Assembly: GCF_030268685.1 (NCBI RefSeq)
Contig: NZ_BSRQ01000023.1
Span: 62,001 to 126,000 of the forward strand
Length of the DNA: 64,000 bases
DNA from: Microtetraspora sp. NBRC 13810
Lineage (GTDB): Bacteria; Actinomycetota; Actinomycetes; Streptosporangiales; Streptosporangiaceae
Direction of reading: 5' to 3'
The notes under the pieces were generated by a model. That model did not search any database. It was not told where the DNA came from and worked only from the letters and a program-made list of their open reading frames with translations. Below are positions 6,757 through 15,299 of this stretch, piece after piece (the stretch's first letter is position 1; each line of letters opens with the position of its first letter). Both the position numbers and the translations under genes were made by a program.

Positions 6757-9700
6757 TCAGCCTCTGGCGGCGACCGACAGGGTGGAGCCGGAGCGGCCTT
6801 TGGCGACGGTGAGGTGGGTGGGGATGCGGGTGCGGAGTTCGGCCACGTGGCTGACGATGCCGACCGCTCTGCCGCCGTCGCGCAGGCCGTCCAGGATGTC
6901 GAGGACGCCGTCAAGGGTGTCCTCGTCCAGGGTGCCGAAGCCCTCGTCGACGAAGAGCGTGCCGATCTCGGCGCCGCCGGACTCGGCCGTCACGACGTCG
7001 GCCAGGCCGAGGGCGAGGGCCAGGGAGGTGACGAAGCTCTCTCCGCCGGAGAGGGTGGCGGGGTCGCGCTCCACCCCGGTCCAGCCGTCGAGGATCTTCA
7101 GCCCGAGCCCGCCGCCGGAACGTTTCCGGCTTCCCGCAACCTTCGCCATGTCGTGCCGCAGCAGGTAACGCCCGCCGGACATGTGGTCGAGCCGTTCGTT
7201 GGCCATGTCAACGACCTGCCGGAGCCGCTCGCCCAGTACGTAGGAAGACAGGCGCATGTCCAGGGTGTTGTCGGAGGACGTGCCGCTCACCAGCTCGGCC
7301 AGCCGGCGGACGAGCGCGTGCCGTTCGCTGACCGGCCGCCACTCGGCCAGCCGGGTGTCCAGCTCGGCGGCCAGGCCGGCGAGCTGCTCGCGGCGGTCGC
7401 GCGCCTGGTCGCGCCGCGAGGTGCGGGCGGCGTGCGCGCGCTCGGCCTCGTCGTGCCGGTGTTCCAGGGCGGGCAGGTCGGGCGGGGGCGCGGCGGCGGC
7501 GGCGACCAGTTCGGGGTCGGCGAGCAGGGCGGAGACCGCGGCGGCCTCGGCGTCGAGCGCCCGGACCCGTTCGGCCATGGCCGCGCGGACGTCGGCGGGC
7601 CGGAAGGCGGCTGCGGTCTCCTCGACCCCGGCGAACCCGGCCTCGGCCGCGGCCGTCTCGGACTCCGCGCGCGCGGCCTTCGCCTCCTCCCCGGCGGATC
7701 GCGCGTGGCGGCCGGTCTCCGCGGCGTCGAGCAGCAGCGCCGCCTCGTCGGCGAGCCGGTCGAGCCGGGCGGTCAGCGTGGGGTCTGCGCCCCTGGCCCG
7801 GTCCAGGCGCGACGCCAGCCGCCCGGCCTCCTCGGTGAGCTGGTCTCTGCGGGTACGGCGGGCGGCCAGCGCGCGGTCGATCGTCCGGCTCTCGGCCTCC
7901 GAGGCGGCGAGCTCGGCGGCCAGCCGTACGGCCTCGGCGGCGAGCGCCGGCTCCTCGGCCGCGATCTCCCGCAGCCGGGTCAGGGCCTCTTCGGCCGCCT
8001 GGAGCGCCGTCTCCGCGTGTCCGGCCGTCTCGCCGGGCGGGATCGCCGCGCTCGCCTCCTCGTGCGCGGCGGCGATCTCGGCGACCCTGGCGGCGGCGGC
8101 AGCGGCGGCGGCGACGAGCCCGGCCTCACGGGTGAGGCGGTCGCGCCGGGCCTGGACCGTCTCGTCGGACCCTCTCGCCTCCTCCAGGCGACGGGCCAGG
8201 CGGGCGGCCTCGGCGTCCAGCTCAGCGCGGCGGGCGGTGTGCTCGGCGAGCGCGCGGTCCACCTCGGCGAGCAGGTCGCGTGCCTGCTCCAGCTCGCGTT
8301 CGGCGCGCTCCGCCTCGGCCTCGACACCCGCCTCCTGCTCGGCGAGCGCGGTGAGCCTGGCCAGGTCGTCGTCGGCGGCGGCCAGGGCGGCGGCGGCCTG
8401 CGCGGCGCCGAGGCCCTCGGCGCGGTCCTCGGCGTCCTGCAGCCTGGTGGCCAGCACGGCGGCGAGACTCTCGGCGGCCTGCCGTTCCTCCTGCGCGGCC
8501 TGATAGGCGGACTCCGCCTCCGCCTCCTCGTCGGCGATCGAGACGTGCTCGGCGGGTGAGGCGGGCGCCGGGTGGTGGGCGGAGCCGCAGACGGCACACG
8601 GCTCACCGGCGACCAGGCCGCAGGCCAGCTCCGCCGCCATGCCCTCGATGCGGGCCTGGCGGACGGCGAGCAGGCGCTCGCGAAGCTCCTGCGCCCGGTC
8701 GGTGCTCTCGCGCCGGGCCTGGTCCGCGGCCTGGAGCTCGCCGGTGAGCGCGTCACGTGCGCCGGCCGCCTCAAGCCTGCCCGCGGCGGCCTGGCGGGCC
8801 GCCTCGGCCGCCGGGACGGCCGCGGTCTCGCTCCTGAGCGCCGCCAGCCGCCCGGCGATATCACTCACCCGGCCCGGCAGCTCGGCCGCCGCCGCCCGCG
8901 CCGCCGCCTCCCGCTCCGCCAGCCCCGCGATCTCCTCCCCGGCCGCGGCCAGCAGCTCCCGTACCTCCGCCAGCCGCCCCTCCTCGGCCCGCAACGACTC
9001 CAGCCCGGCCAGTTCGTCCCGCAACCCCCGCTCAACCCCGGCGCACCACTCCCGAACCTCCCGCAACCCTTCCCGCCCCGGCCCGCCGTCTGCGGGGGGA
9101 GGGACGGGCAGGTCGTGCAGGGTGCGGGTGAACGTGGTGTGCGCGCCGGCGAGGTCGGTCGCGAGGGAGTCGCGGCGGCGGACGGCCGTGCGGGACTTCG
9201 CGGCGGACTCCCTGGCGGCCTCGGCCGCGGGTATGCTCGCGACCGCGCGGGCGGCGGCCTCCCGCCGCTCCTCGGCCTGCCGGTACCGCTCAGGCAGTAC
9301 GGCCAGCCGCTCCGCCACCGCGGTCTCCCGTACGGCGAGCGCGGCCAGCCCCTGTTCCTCCTGCTCGAGTTCCTCCTCCAGGCGGGACCGGCGCTCCTCG
9401 TCGGCCCGCAACTCCGACAGCCGCGCGATCTCGTCCCGCCGCCGCCGCTCCAAATCCGCCAGCGCCTCCGGCTCGGCCGCCACCCCACCCTGCGCGAAGC
9501 CCGCCGCCCCGGCGTCACCCCGCACACGCGCCGAACCCGAAACCCCGCCGAGCGCCAGCCCCGAAGCCTCGCCATGCCCTGGAACCCCGCCGTGCGCCGG
9601 AGCCTCGTCGGGTGCCGGGCGCGGACCCCCGCCTTGCTCTGGAACCTCGCCAGGCGCCGAACGCAGGGCCTCGCCGTGCGCTGGAACCTCGCCATGCGCC

Positions 9701-11301
9701 GGACGCGGAGCTTCGCCGTGCGCCGGAACCTCGTCGTGCGCCGGACGCGGAGCGTCAGGGGCCGGAGGGGGGAGTTCGTCCGGTGGGAGCAGGTGGAGGG
9801 CGCGGGACAGGGCGTCGGCGGCGATGCCGCCCGCCTTGGCCGCCGCTTCGGCGCGTTGCTGTGCCAGTTGGATCAGCGGCAGCACGCGGTCGGCGCGGAC
9901 GGCCTCGTCGAGGAGCGTGTCCAGGTCGGCGCGCTCCTCGGCGGTGGCGTCGAGCTCGGCACGGCGGGCGAGCGCCTCGGCGTGGCGGTGGCGCCGGTCG
10001 GCGAGGGCCCGGCCTTCCTCCAGCGCTCCCCTGGCATCTCGCAGCACGGCGCCGCTCGCCGTACAGGACTCCTCGGCGCGGGCGGACACCTCTCCGGCGA
10101 GGAGCAGCACCGCGCGCGCCCACTCGGCCGGTTCCTCACCCGGATCGGGCAACGCGGCCGGACCGCCGGGCTGCCCCGGACCTTGCGGGGAACCGGACGT
10201 AGGCGACACCTGCCCCTGCCCGGCGCGAAGGGGCAGGTGCCCACCGGGCCGCGCTCCGTCGTCCCCCGCCGCCGCTCCGCCGGAAAGCAGGTCCAGCTCG
10301 AACAGCGCGTCCTCCCGCCCGGCAGGATGCCCGTCCGCCCCCTCCGACCGGCCGAACTCCCCAGCCGACCCACCGCCCCCGAGCGACCCGCTGCCTCCGA
10401 CCGACCCGCCATCCCCGACGGACCCGCCGTCTCCAAAGGACCCGCTGCCCCCGGACGCACCAGCGGCCAAAGCGGAACCGGTGACGGCAGAGGAACCGCC
10501 GACCACGGATGCATCGGCAACCGACGAGGAGGAAGCACCCTCGGAAGGACCGGCGACCCCGGAGGAGCCGATGTCCCCCGGAAGACCGTCGGAAACGTCG
10601 GCGAGCTCTGCGGTGGGGGTGGTGAGGATGGGGCCGGCGGCGCCGTGCATGCGGTCGGTGACGGAGTCGACGGACTGGCGTAGCTCCTGGTGTTCGCGCC
10701 AGGTCTGGGTGCGCAGGTCGGCCATCCAGCGCTCGACCTCGCCGAAGAGCTTGACGGAGAACAGCCGCTCCAGCAGCTCGCGGCGCTTGTCGCCGTCGGC
10801 GCGTAGGAAGCGGGCGAAATCCCCCTGGGGAAGCATGGCGACCTGCTGGAACTGGCCCGCGTTCATCCCGAGGAGGCCGCCGATGAGGTCGCCGGCCTCG
10901 TCGGCGCGGCTGGACAGGAAGGTCCACTCGCCGGACGGCGCCAGCTCCTCGACCAGGGTCTTGGACTTCTCCTCGATGAGGCCCTCGCCGCGGAGCTTGG
11001 GGCGGTGCCACACCGGGGAACGGGTGATGCGCAGGCGGCGCCCGCGCACGGTGGTCTCCAGCACGACGAGCGGGCCGCGGCCGGGCGGGGCGTGGTCGCA
11101 GCGCAGGCTCTTGGCGTTGTCGCGCTGGCCGGGGACGCTGCCGTAGAGGGCGTAGCACACCGCGTCGAGGACGGTGGTCTTGCCCGCGCCGGTGGGGCCG
11201 TGGATGAGGAACAGGCCGGCCTCGGTGAGGGTGTCGAAGTCGACGGTCTCCTCGCCGGGGAAGGACCCGAAGGCGGTCAGGGTGAGGCGGTGCAGGCGCA
11301 T
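6757..11301 (-). CDS. sbcC: Exonuclease SbcC, Rad50-like ATPase with large insertions (1514 aa)
   Basis: Rad50-family ATPase partner of SbcD. Walker A GPTGAGKTT lies near residue 37, the zinc hook CAVCGSAHH near residue 900 between two long coiled coils, the signature LSGGESF near 1417, and Walker B LFVDEGFGTLDED behind it. With SbcD it cleaves hairpins and double-strand ends. Typical SbcC is 1000-1050 aa; the extra length is explained partly by two low-complexity blocks in the first coiled coil: a Gly/Ser-rich block at about 220-345 and a Pro/Ala/His/Gly/Glu block of repeats such as PRPAHGEVPAHGEA at about 505-610. Its ATG directly follows the sbcD TAG with no gap. Confidence 0.95.
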   Translation of the reverse strand: MRLHRLTLTAFGSFPGEETVDFDTLTEAGLFLIHGPTGAGKTTVLDAVCYALYGSVPGQRDNAKSLRCDHAPPGRGPLVVLETTVRGRRLRITRSPVWHRPKLRGEGLIEEKSKTLVEELAPSGEWTFLSSRADEAGDLIGGLLGMNAGQFQQVAMLPQGDFARFLRADGDKRRELLERLFSVKLFGEVERWMADLRTQTWREHQELRQSVDSVTDRMHGAAGPILTTPTAELADVSDGLPGDIGSSGVAGPSEGASSSSVADASVVGGSSAVTGSALAAGASGGSGSFGDGGSVGDGGSVGGSGSLGGGGSAGEFGRSEGADGHPAGREDALFELDLLSGGAAAGDDGARPGGHLPLRAGQGQVSPTSGSPQGPGQPGGPAALPDPGEEPAEWARAVLLLAGEVSARAEESCTASGAVLRDARGALEEGRALADRRHRHAEALARRAELDATAEERADLDTLLDEAVRADRVLPLIQLAQQRAEAAAKAGGIAADALSRALHLLPPDELPPPAPDAPRPAHDEVPAHGEAPRPAHGEVPAHGEALRSAPGEVPEQGGGPRPAPDEAPAHGGVPGHGEASGLALGGVSGSARVRGDAGAAGFAQGGVAAEPEALADLERRRRDEIARLSELRADEERRSRLEEELEQEEQGLAALAVRETAVAERLAVLPERYRQAEERREAAARAVASIPAAEAARESAAKSRTAVRRRDSLATDLAGAHTTFTRTLHDLPVPPPADGGPGREGLREVREWCAGVERGLRDELAGLESLRAEEGRLAEVRELLAAAGEEIAGLAEREAAARAAAAELPGRVSDIAGRLAALRSETAAVPAAEAARQAAAGRLEAAGARDALTGELQAADQARRESTDRAQELRERLLAVRQARIEGMAAELACGLVAGEPCAVCGSAHHPAPASPAEHVSIADEEAEAESAYQAAQEERQAAESLAAVLATRLQDAEDRAEGLGAAQAAAALAAADDDLARLTALAEQEAGVEAEAERAERELEQARDLLAEVDRALAEHTARRAELDAEAARLARRLEEARGSDETVQARRDRLTREAGLVAAAAAAAARVAEIAAAHEEASAAIPPGETAGHAETALQAAEEALTRLREIAAEEPALAAEAVRLAAELAASEAESRTIDRALAARRTRRDQLTEEAGRLASRLDRARGADPTLTARLDRLADEAALLLDAAETGRHARSAGEEAKAARAESETAAAEAGFAGVEETAAAFRPADVRAAMAERVRALDAEAAAVSALLADPELVAAAAAPPPDLPALEHRHDEAERAHAARTSRRDQARDRREQLAGLAAELDTRLAEWRPVSERHALVRRLAELVSGTSSDNTLDMRLSSYVLGERLRQVVDMANERLDHMSGGRYLLRHDMAKVAGSRKRSGGGLGLKILDGWTGVERDPATLSGGESFVTSLALALGLADVVTAESGGAEIGTLFVDEGFGTLDEDTLDGVLDILDGLRDGGRAVGIVSHVAELRTRIPTHLTVAKGRSGSTLSVAARG

Positions 11302-12438
11302 CTAAGCCATCGACTCCTTCACCCGGCACGCCTCGATGGCCTGGCCGAGCAGCCGCCGCTCCTCGTCGTCGGCCGCCTCGCCGCGCACCTCGCGGACGAA
11401 GTCGAGGGCCACGTCGATCTCGGGGCGCCCGGCCAGGCGCGGCCTGGAGACGGCGCGGTCGTGGCCGCCCTCGGGGTCGAAGGCGAGGCTGAGCGTGTGC
11501 GGGAAGCGGGCGCGCAGCCGCTCCATGGCCCCCTTGGGGCGGACCGGGTCGGTCAGCGTCACCCGGAGCCAGTGATCGGTGCGCGAGTCGAACCGGGGGG
11601 AGGTGAGCAACTCGTCGATCGGGCCGCGCAGCCGGGCCAGCGGGCGGGGCACCGGCGCGGGCACGAACTCGGCGCCGAGCGGGCCCTCCGGACGGTCCGG
11701 CGAGAGGTCCACCAGCCACGAGCCCTTCAGGTGATCGGCCTCGGAGAAGGAGTAGGCCAGCGGGGAGCCCGAATAGCGCACGGTGTCACTCATGCGCTGG
11801 CGGCCGTGCAGGTGGCCGAGCGCGACGTAGCCGACGCCCTCGAACGCGGTGACGGGCACGTGGGCGACGCCGCCGACGCTGATGTCGCGCTCGCTGTCGC
11901 TGGCCTCGCCGCCGGTGACGAACGCGTGCGCGAGCACCACCGCCGCGCCGCCCCGCCACGCGACGTCGGCCCTGATCAGGGACATGGCGTGGCCGATGGC
12001 GGCGCTGTGGCTGCGCTCGGCCAGCTCCCAGGGGCCGCGGACGAGCTCGGGCTCCAGGTAGGGGATGCCGTAGAACGCGACGCCCGCCACGAGCACCGGC
12101 CGGGCGACCGCGGCGGGATCGGTGCGCAGGTGCACCCCGCCCGCCTCGATCAGGTCGGCGCCGAAGCCGAGGCGGCGGGCCGAGTCGTGGTTGCCGCTGA
12201 TGAGCACCACCCGCGCCCCCGCGGAGACGAGCCGGCGCAGTGCGTCGTTGCACAGGGCGACCGCGTCCACCGGCGGCAGCGCCCGGTCGTAGACGTCTCC
12301 GGCGACGGCGACGACGTCGACCTTCTCGGCGCGGACCGTCTCGACGAGGTGGTCCACGAACGCCTCCTGGGCGGCCAGGAGGCTCTCCCGGTGGAAGGAC
12401 CGGCCGAGGTGCCAGTCGGAGGTGTGCAAGACCCGCAT
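11302..12438 (-). CDS. sbcD: Exonuclease SbcD, Mre11-like nuclease (378 aa)
   Basis: Calcineurin-like phosphoesterase of the Mre11/SbcD family, with metal-binding motifs in order: DWHLG (near residue 8), GDVYD, GNHD, AHAFV and GHLHG. It acts with SbcC in DNA end and hairpin processing. Start chosen at ATG 12438, immediately before the family motif HTSDWHLG. TAGCTT lies 8 nt upstream, so the mRNA is probably leaderless. The stop codon abuts the sbcC start, making a two-gene operon. About 150 bp of divergent promoter region separates it from the hydrolase at 12589. Confidence 0.95.
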   Translation of the reverse strand: MRVLHTSDWHLGRSFHRESLLAAQEAFVDHLVETVRAEKVDVVAVAGDVYDRALPPVDAVALCNDALRRLVSAGARVVLISGNHDSARRLGFGADLIEAGGVHLRTDPAAVARPVLVAGVAFYGIPYLEPELVRGPWELAERSHSAAIGHAMSLIRADVAWRGGAAVVLAHAFVTGGEASDSERDISVGGVAHVPVTAFEGVGYVALGHLHGRQRMSDTVRYSGSPLAYSFSEADHLKGSWLVDLSPDRPEGPLGAEFVPAPVPRPLARLRGPIDELLTSPRFDSRTDHWLRVTLTDPVRPKGAMERLRARFPHTLSLAFDPEGGHDRAVSRPRLAGRPEIDVALDFVREVRGEAADDEERRLLGQAIEACRVKESMA

Positions 12439-12446
12439 GTCGCAGG

Positions 12447-12452
12447 AAGCTA
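12447..12452 (-). promoter_or_regulatory. Putative -10 (TAGCTT) of sbcDC
   Basis: TAGCTT ends 8 nt before the sbcD ATG and no Shine-Dalgarno fits in that gap, consistent with leaderless transcription. No clear -35 is seen. Confidence 0.5.
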
Positions 12453-12588
12453 ACAGGTCCCAGTGACAAATTCCGCCGCAATGACAACAGCGGCACCCGC
12501 GACATAAGAGAGTAGTCTGCAAATCCTAAGGGAATAGTAAAGGCAGGGCCGTCGCGAAAGCCGGACGAGGATTCGGGGAGCGGTTCGC

Positions 12589-14085
12589 ATGCACGCTGGG
12601 CGGGGCACCCTGGGCGTGGCCGCCGGGTTGGTTCTGGCGATTCTCGCCACGATGGGTTATGCCCTGCCACCGGCGTTCGACCCGCCGCCGTTGAAAATGC
12701 AGGCCGCGCTGCACGCGTTGCCAGCCCAACCGGCGGGCGAGCTGGCGGCGCTGCCCGCGCCGACGCCGATCACCAGCGAGGAGCTGGTCGTCCCCGCGCG
12801 GGGCGCCGACCTGCCGGCCACCGTGCGGGCTCCGGCGGCGCCGGGGCGGTACCCGGCGATGGTCTTCGTGCACGGGTCGGGGTCGAGCGAGCGTGGCGAG
12901 TTCACCACCGCGGCCGACCGGCTGGCCAGGGCGGGCATCGTCACACTGACCTACGACAAGCGCTCGGTCGGTTACTCCTTCCGCAGCCGCGACTTCGGGC
13001 TCCTCGCCGAGGACGCGCTGCACATGATCGACTATCTGCGCTCCCGGCCGGATGTCGACCTGACCCGCACCGGGCTGTGGGGGGTCAGCGAGGGCACCTG
13101 GGTGGTGCCGATCGCGGCCGCGCGGAGCGCCGACGTCGGGTTCACGGTCATGGTGTCGGCGCCCAACGTCTCCCCGATGCGACAGGTCGCCTGGGCGCTC
13201 AACGAGCAGTTGCTGCGGCTCTACGCGCCGATCGGCGTGCGCGACCTGCTGAGCAGGGCGATGGGCGCGGTGGGCTTCGACTTCCTGCGGTACGACCCGG
13301 AGCCCGCGCTGCGCGGCGTCCACCAGCCGGTGCTGTCGCTCTACGGCAACACCGACCCCTCCATCCCGTTCGTCGAGAGCACCCAGACGCTCATCTCGGC
13401 CCTCGCGGCCGGCGGCAACGACTCCTACACGATCCGCTTCCTCCAGGGCGCCGACCACGCCATGCGGGTCAAGGGCGGGCCGTACGCGGCGGGCTACCTG
13501 GAGACCCTGGCCAACTGGGTCAACGGCCTGCCGGATACGGCGAGCCCGCCCGCGGCGCTGCGCATCGCGGGCGCCACGCCGGTGCAGCGCTTCCAGGCCA
13601 GCGACGTGCCGGCCGCCCCGTGGTACGCGGGGGGCACCGTGCTGGGCCTCGCGCTGTGCCTGGCCGCGGTCGGGTATGTCGCCGCGCCGGTCGCGGAGGT
13701 CTACATGCGGCTGCGCGGGCGGGCCGGGCAGGCGGAGACCAACGCCCGGCTGTGGCCGCCGATCAGGCGCCGGCTGCGCCGCATGGCGTGGACCGGGCTC
13801 GGGCTGCTGGTGTCGGTGGTGGCGTTCATCACCGTGCTGGTGCTGTTCTCGGTCAACCAGGCGGGGGCGTGGCCGGCGGTGCTGGCGGGCTGGCTGGTCG
13901 TGCGCGTCCTCGCGGTGCTGATGCTGGTGCAGGAGGTCACGGCGGTGGCCGCGGTCCTGTCCGGGCTGCGTGAGGGCTGGCGGCCGAGCCGCTGGCAGCA
14001 CGTGGGCATCGCCGGCGTGCTCGGCGGCACCGGCCTGCTCCTCGCGGTGGCCGCCTACTACGGGTTGTTCGCCATGCCCTGGTAG
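12589..14085 (+). CDS. Membrane-anchored alpha/beta hydrolase (498 aa)
   Basis: One N-terminal hydrophobic segment (residues about 8-28) precedes an alpha/beta hydrolase domain. Visible parts are the oxyanion region VFVHGSGSSERG, nucleophile elbow GVSEGTW, the acid in YGNTDPSIPF and the His in GADHAMR. After residue 340 there are four hydrophobic segments with an Arg-rich loop, ending YYGLFAMPW. The hydrolase domain is therefore held at the membrane; which face is not certain. Substrate unknown. GGGGAG lies 9 nt before the ATG. The 3' end overlaps the convergent hydrolase gene by 28 bp. Confidence 0.8.
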   Translation: MHAGRGTLGVAAGLVLAILATMGYALPPAFDPPPLKMQAALHALPAQPAGELAALPAPTPITSEELVVPARGADLPATVRAPAAPGRYPAMVFVHGSGSSERGEFTTAADRLARAGIVTLTYDKRSVGYSFRSRDFGLLAEDALHMIDYLRSRPDVDLTRTGLWGVSEGTWVVPIAAARSADVGFTVMVSAPNVSPMRQVAWALNEQLLRLYAPIGVRDLLSRAMGAVGFDFLRYDPEPALRGVHQPVLSLYGNTDPSIPFVESTQTLISALAAGGNDSYTIRFLQGADHAMRVKGGPYAAGYLETLANWVNGLPDTASPPAALRIAGATPVQRFQASDVPAAPWYAGGTVLGLALCLAAVGYVAAPVAEVYMRLRGRAGQAETNARLWPPIRRRLRRMAWTGLGLLVSVVAFITVLVLFSVNQAGAWPAVLAGWLVVRVLAVLMLVQEVTAVAAVLSGLREGWRPSRWQHVGIAGVLGGTGLLLAVAAYYGLFAMPW

Positions 14086-15014
14086 TAAGCCATCCAGCGG
14101 TCGACCTCGGCGAAGACGCGTTTGCGCACCGGCGCGGCCGACAGCACCAGGTCGTGCATGCCGCCGGGGAAGCGTATCGCGGTCACGTGGCCGCCGATCC
14201 TGGTCGCCCAGCGGGCGATCTGCTCCGGGTCGAGCACGATGTCGGCGCTCTGCGCGTCCGGGGCGAAGTCGCGCATCCGCAGCCCCTTGTCCGCATAAAG
14301 CACCAGGACCGGGACGTCCACCGCGAGCCCGGCGTGCAGCCGCCGTTGCGCCCGGCGGATCGCGGCCAGCCAGACGACGTGCACGGCGAACCCGCCGAGC
14401 GGCTTCCAGGTCAGGTCGTACTCCCATTCGCCGCTGTGGTCGCGGTGCAGGCTGGCGCCGTAGGCGATGGAGGTGCCGCGGCGCAGGGCGACCCGGGCGG
14501 GCGCCCGGCCGAGCGGGACCCTGAGCAGGTCGGCGGCGAGGCGGGCGGAGGCCGAGGTGTTGAGGTCGAGGAAGGGGCTGTTCAGGATGAGGCCCTGGAC
14601 GCGCCCGGTGCCGCGCACCCGGTCGGCCCACAGCGCGGCGATCAGCCCGCCGGTCGAGTGGCCGACGAGGGTCAGTCTCCGGTGGCCGTGCTCCTCACGG
14701 ATGATCCGCACGGCCGCGTCCACCTCGGCGAAGTGGTCGGTGAGGCTGCGCACCAGCGCCGGGGTCTGGTGCGGCAGCAGGGACCTGCCGTATTTGCGCA
14801 GGTCGAGCGCGTAGAAGTCGACGCCCTGGGCGGCGAAGTGGTCGGCCAGGTGGGTCTGGAAGAAGTAGTCGGTGAAACCGTGCAGGTAGAGCACGGCCTG
14901 CCCGCCGGGTTCCGCCGCGCGCCGCCGTACCAGGGTGGCGATCACTTCGCCCTCCTCGTCGGCGGGGAGGTGCAGGACGGTGGCCTCGTAGTCCGGGCCG
15001 AGCACGTCGTTCAT
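14058..15014 (-). CDS. Alpha/beta hydrolase, serine lysophospholipase-like (318 aa)
   Basis: Cytoplasmic alpha/beta hydrolase of the monoacylglycerol lipase/lysophospholipase type: LYLHGFTDYFFQ forms the oxyanion region, GHSTGGLIA the nucleophile elbow, and GGMHDLVLS the catalytic His. The ALDLRKYGRSL segment is characteristic of this group. ATG at 15014 gives the family-like N-terminus MNDVLGPDYEATVLHLP. Convergent with and overlapping the preceding hydrolase by 28 bp, and divergent from the LCP gene across a 285-bp intergenic region that is locally AT-rich. Confidence 0.85.
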   Translation of the reverse strand: MNDVLGPDYEATVLHLPADEEGEVIATLVRRRAAEPGGQAVLYLHGFTDYFFQTHLADHFAAQGVDFYALDLRKYGRSLLPHQTPALVRSLTDHFAEVDAAVRIIREEHGHRRLTLVGHSTGGLIAALWADRVRGTGRVQGLILNSPFLDLNTSASARLAADLLRVPLGRAPARVALRRGTSIAYGASLHRDHSGEWEYDLTWKPLGGFAVHVVWLAAIRRAQRRLHAGLAVDVPVLVLYADKGLRMRDFAPDAQSADIVLDPEQIARWATRIGGHVTAIRFPGGMHDLVLSAAPVRKRVFAEVDRWMAYYQGMANNP

Positions 15015-15299
15015 GCTCTGACCTGGGGTGCGGCGGGGTGGGTGAGCGGGCTGGGCAGGGCGGGACGGTGCGGCGCGCAGGCGGTCGCACCACCAGCGGC
15101 GCCGTACCCGGACTCCATGGAAGTCATGACGGAATCGTATTCCCGAAGGTTTGGCACCTGTTGTGATGATATGTGTTCCTGCGGTATTCATGTTGGCTTC
15201 GCCTCCGGGAAAGGGAAGCGCACTTACGATCCCTCCTCGACGCCGGGAACGGCGGGGCGCTTTGAGGGAGACGGGGAAGGCGTGCGAGGACGATCGGGT

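Noticed and set aside
11302-12522. sbcD starting at 12522
   Set aside because: The added 28 residues are Cys-rich and unlike SbcD; the family begins at MRVLHTSDWHLG (12438).
12439-12588. LexA/SOS box before sbcDC
   Set aside because: No TCGAAC-N4-GTTCGA-like dyad in this interval or before dinG.
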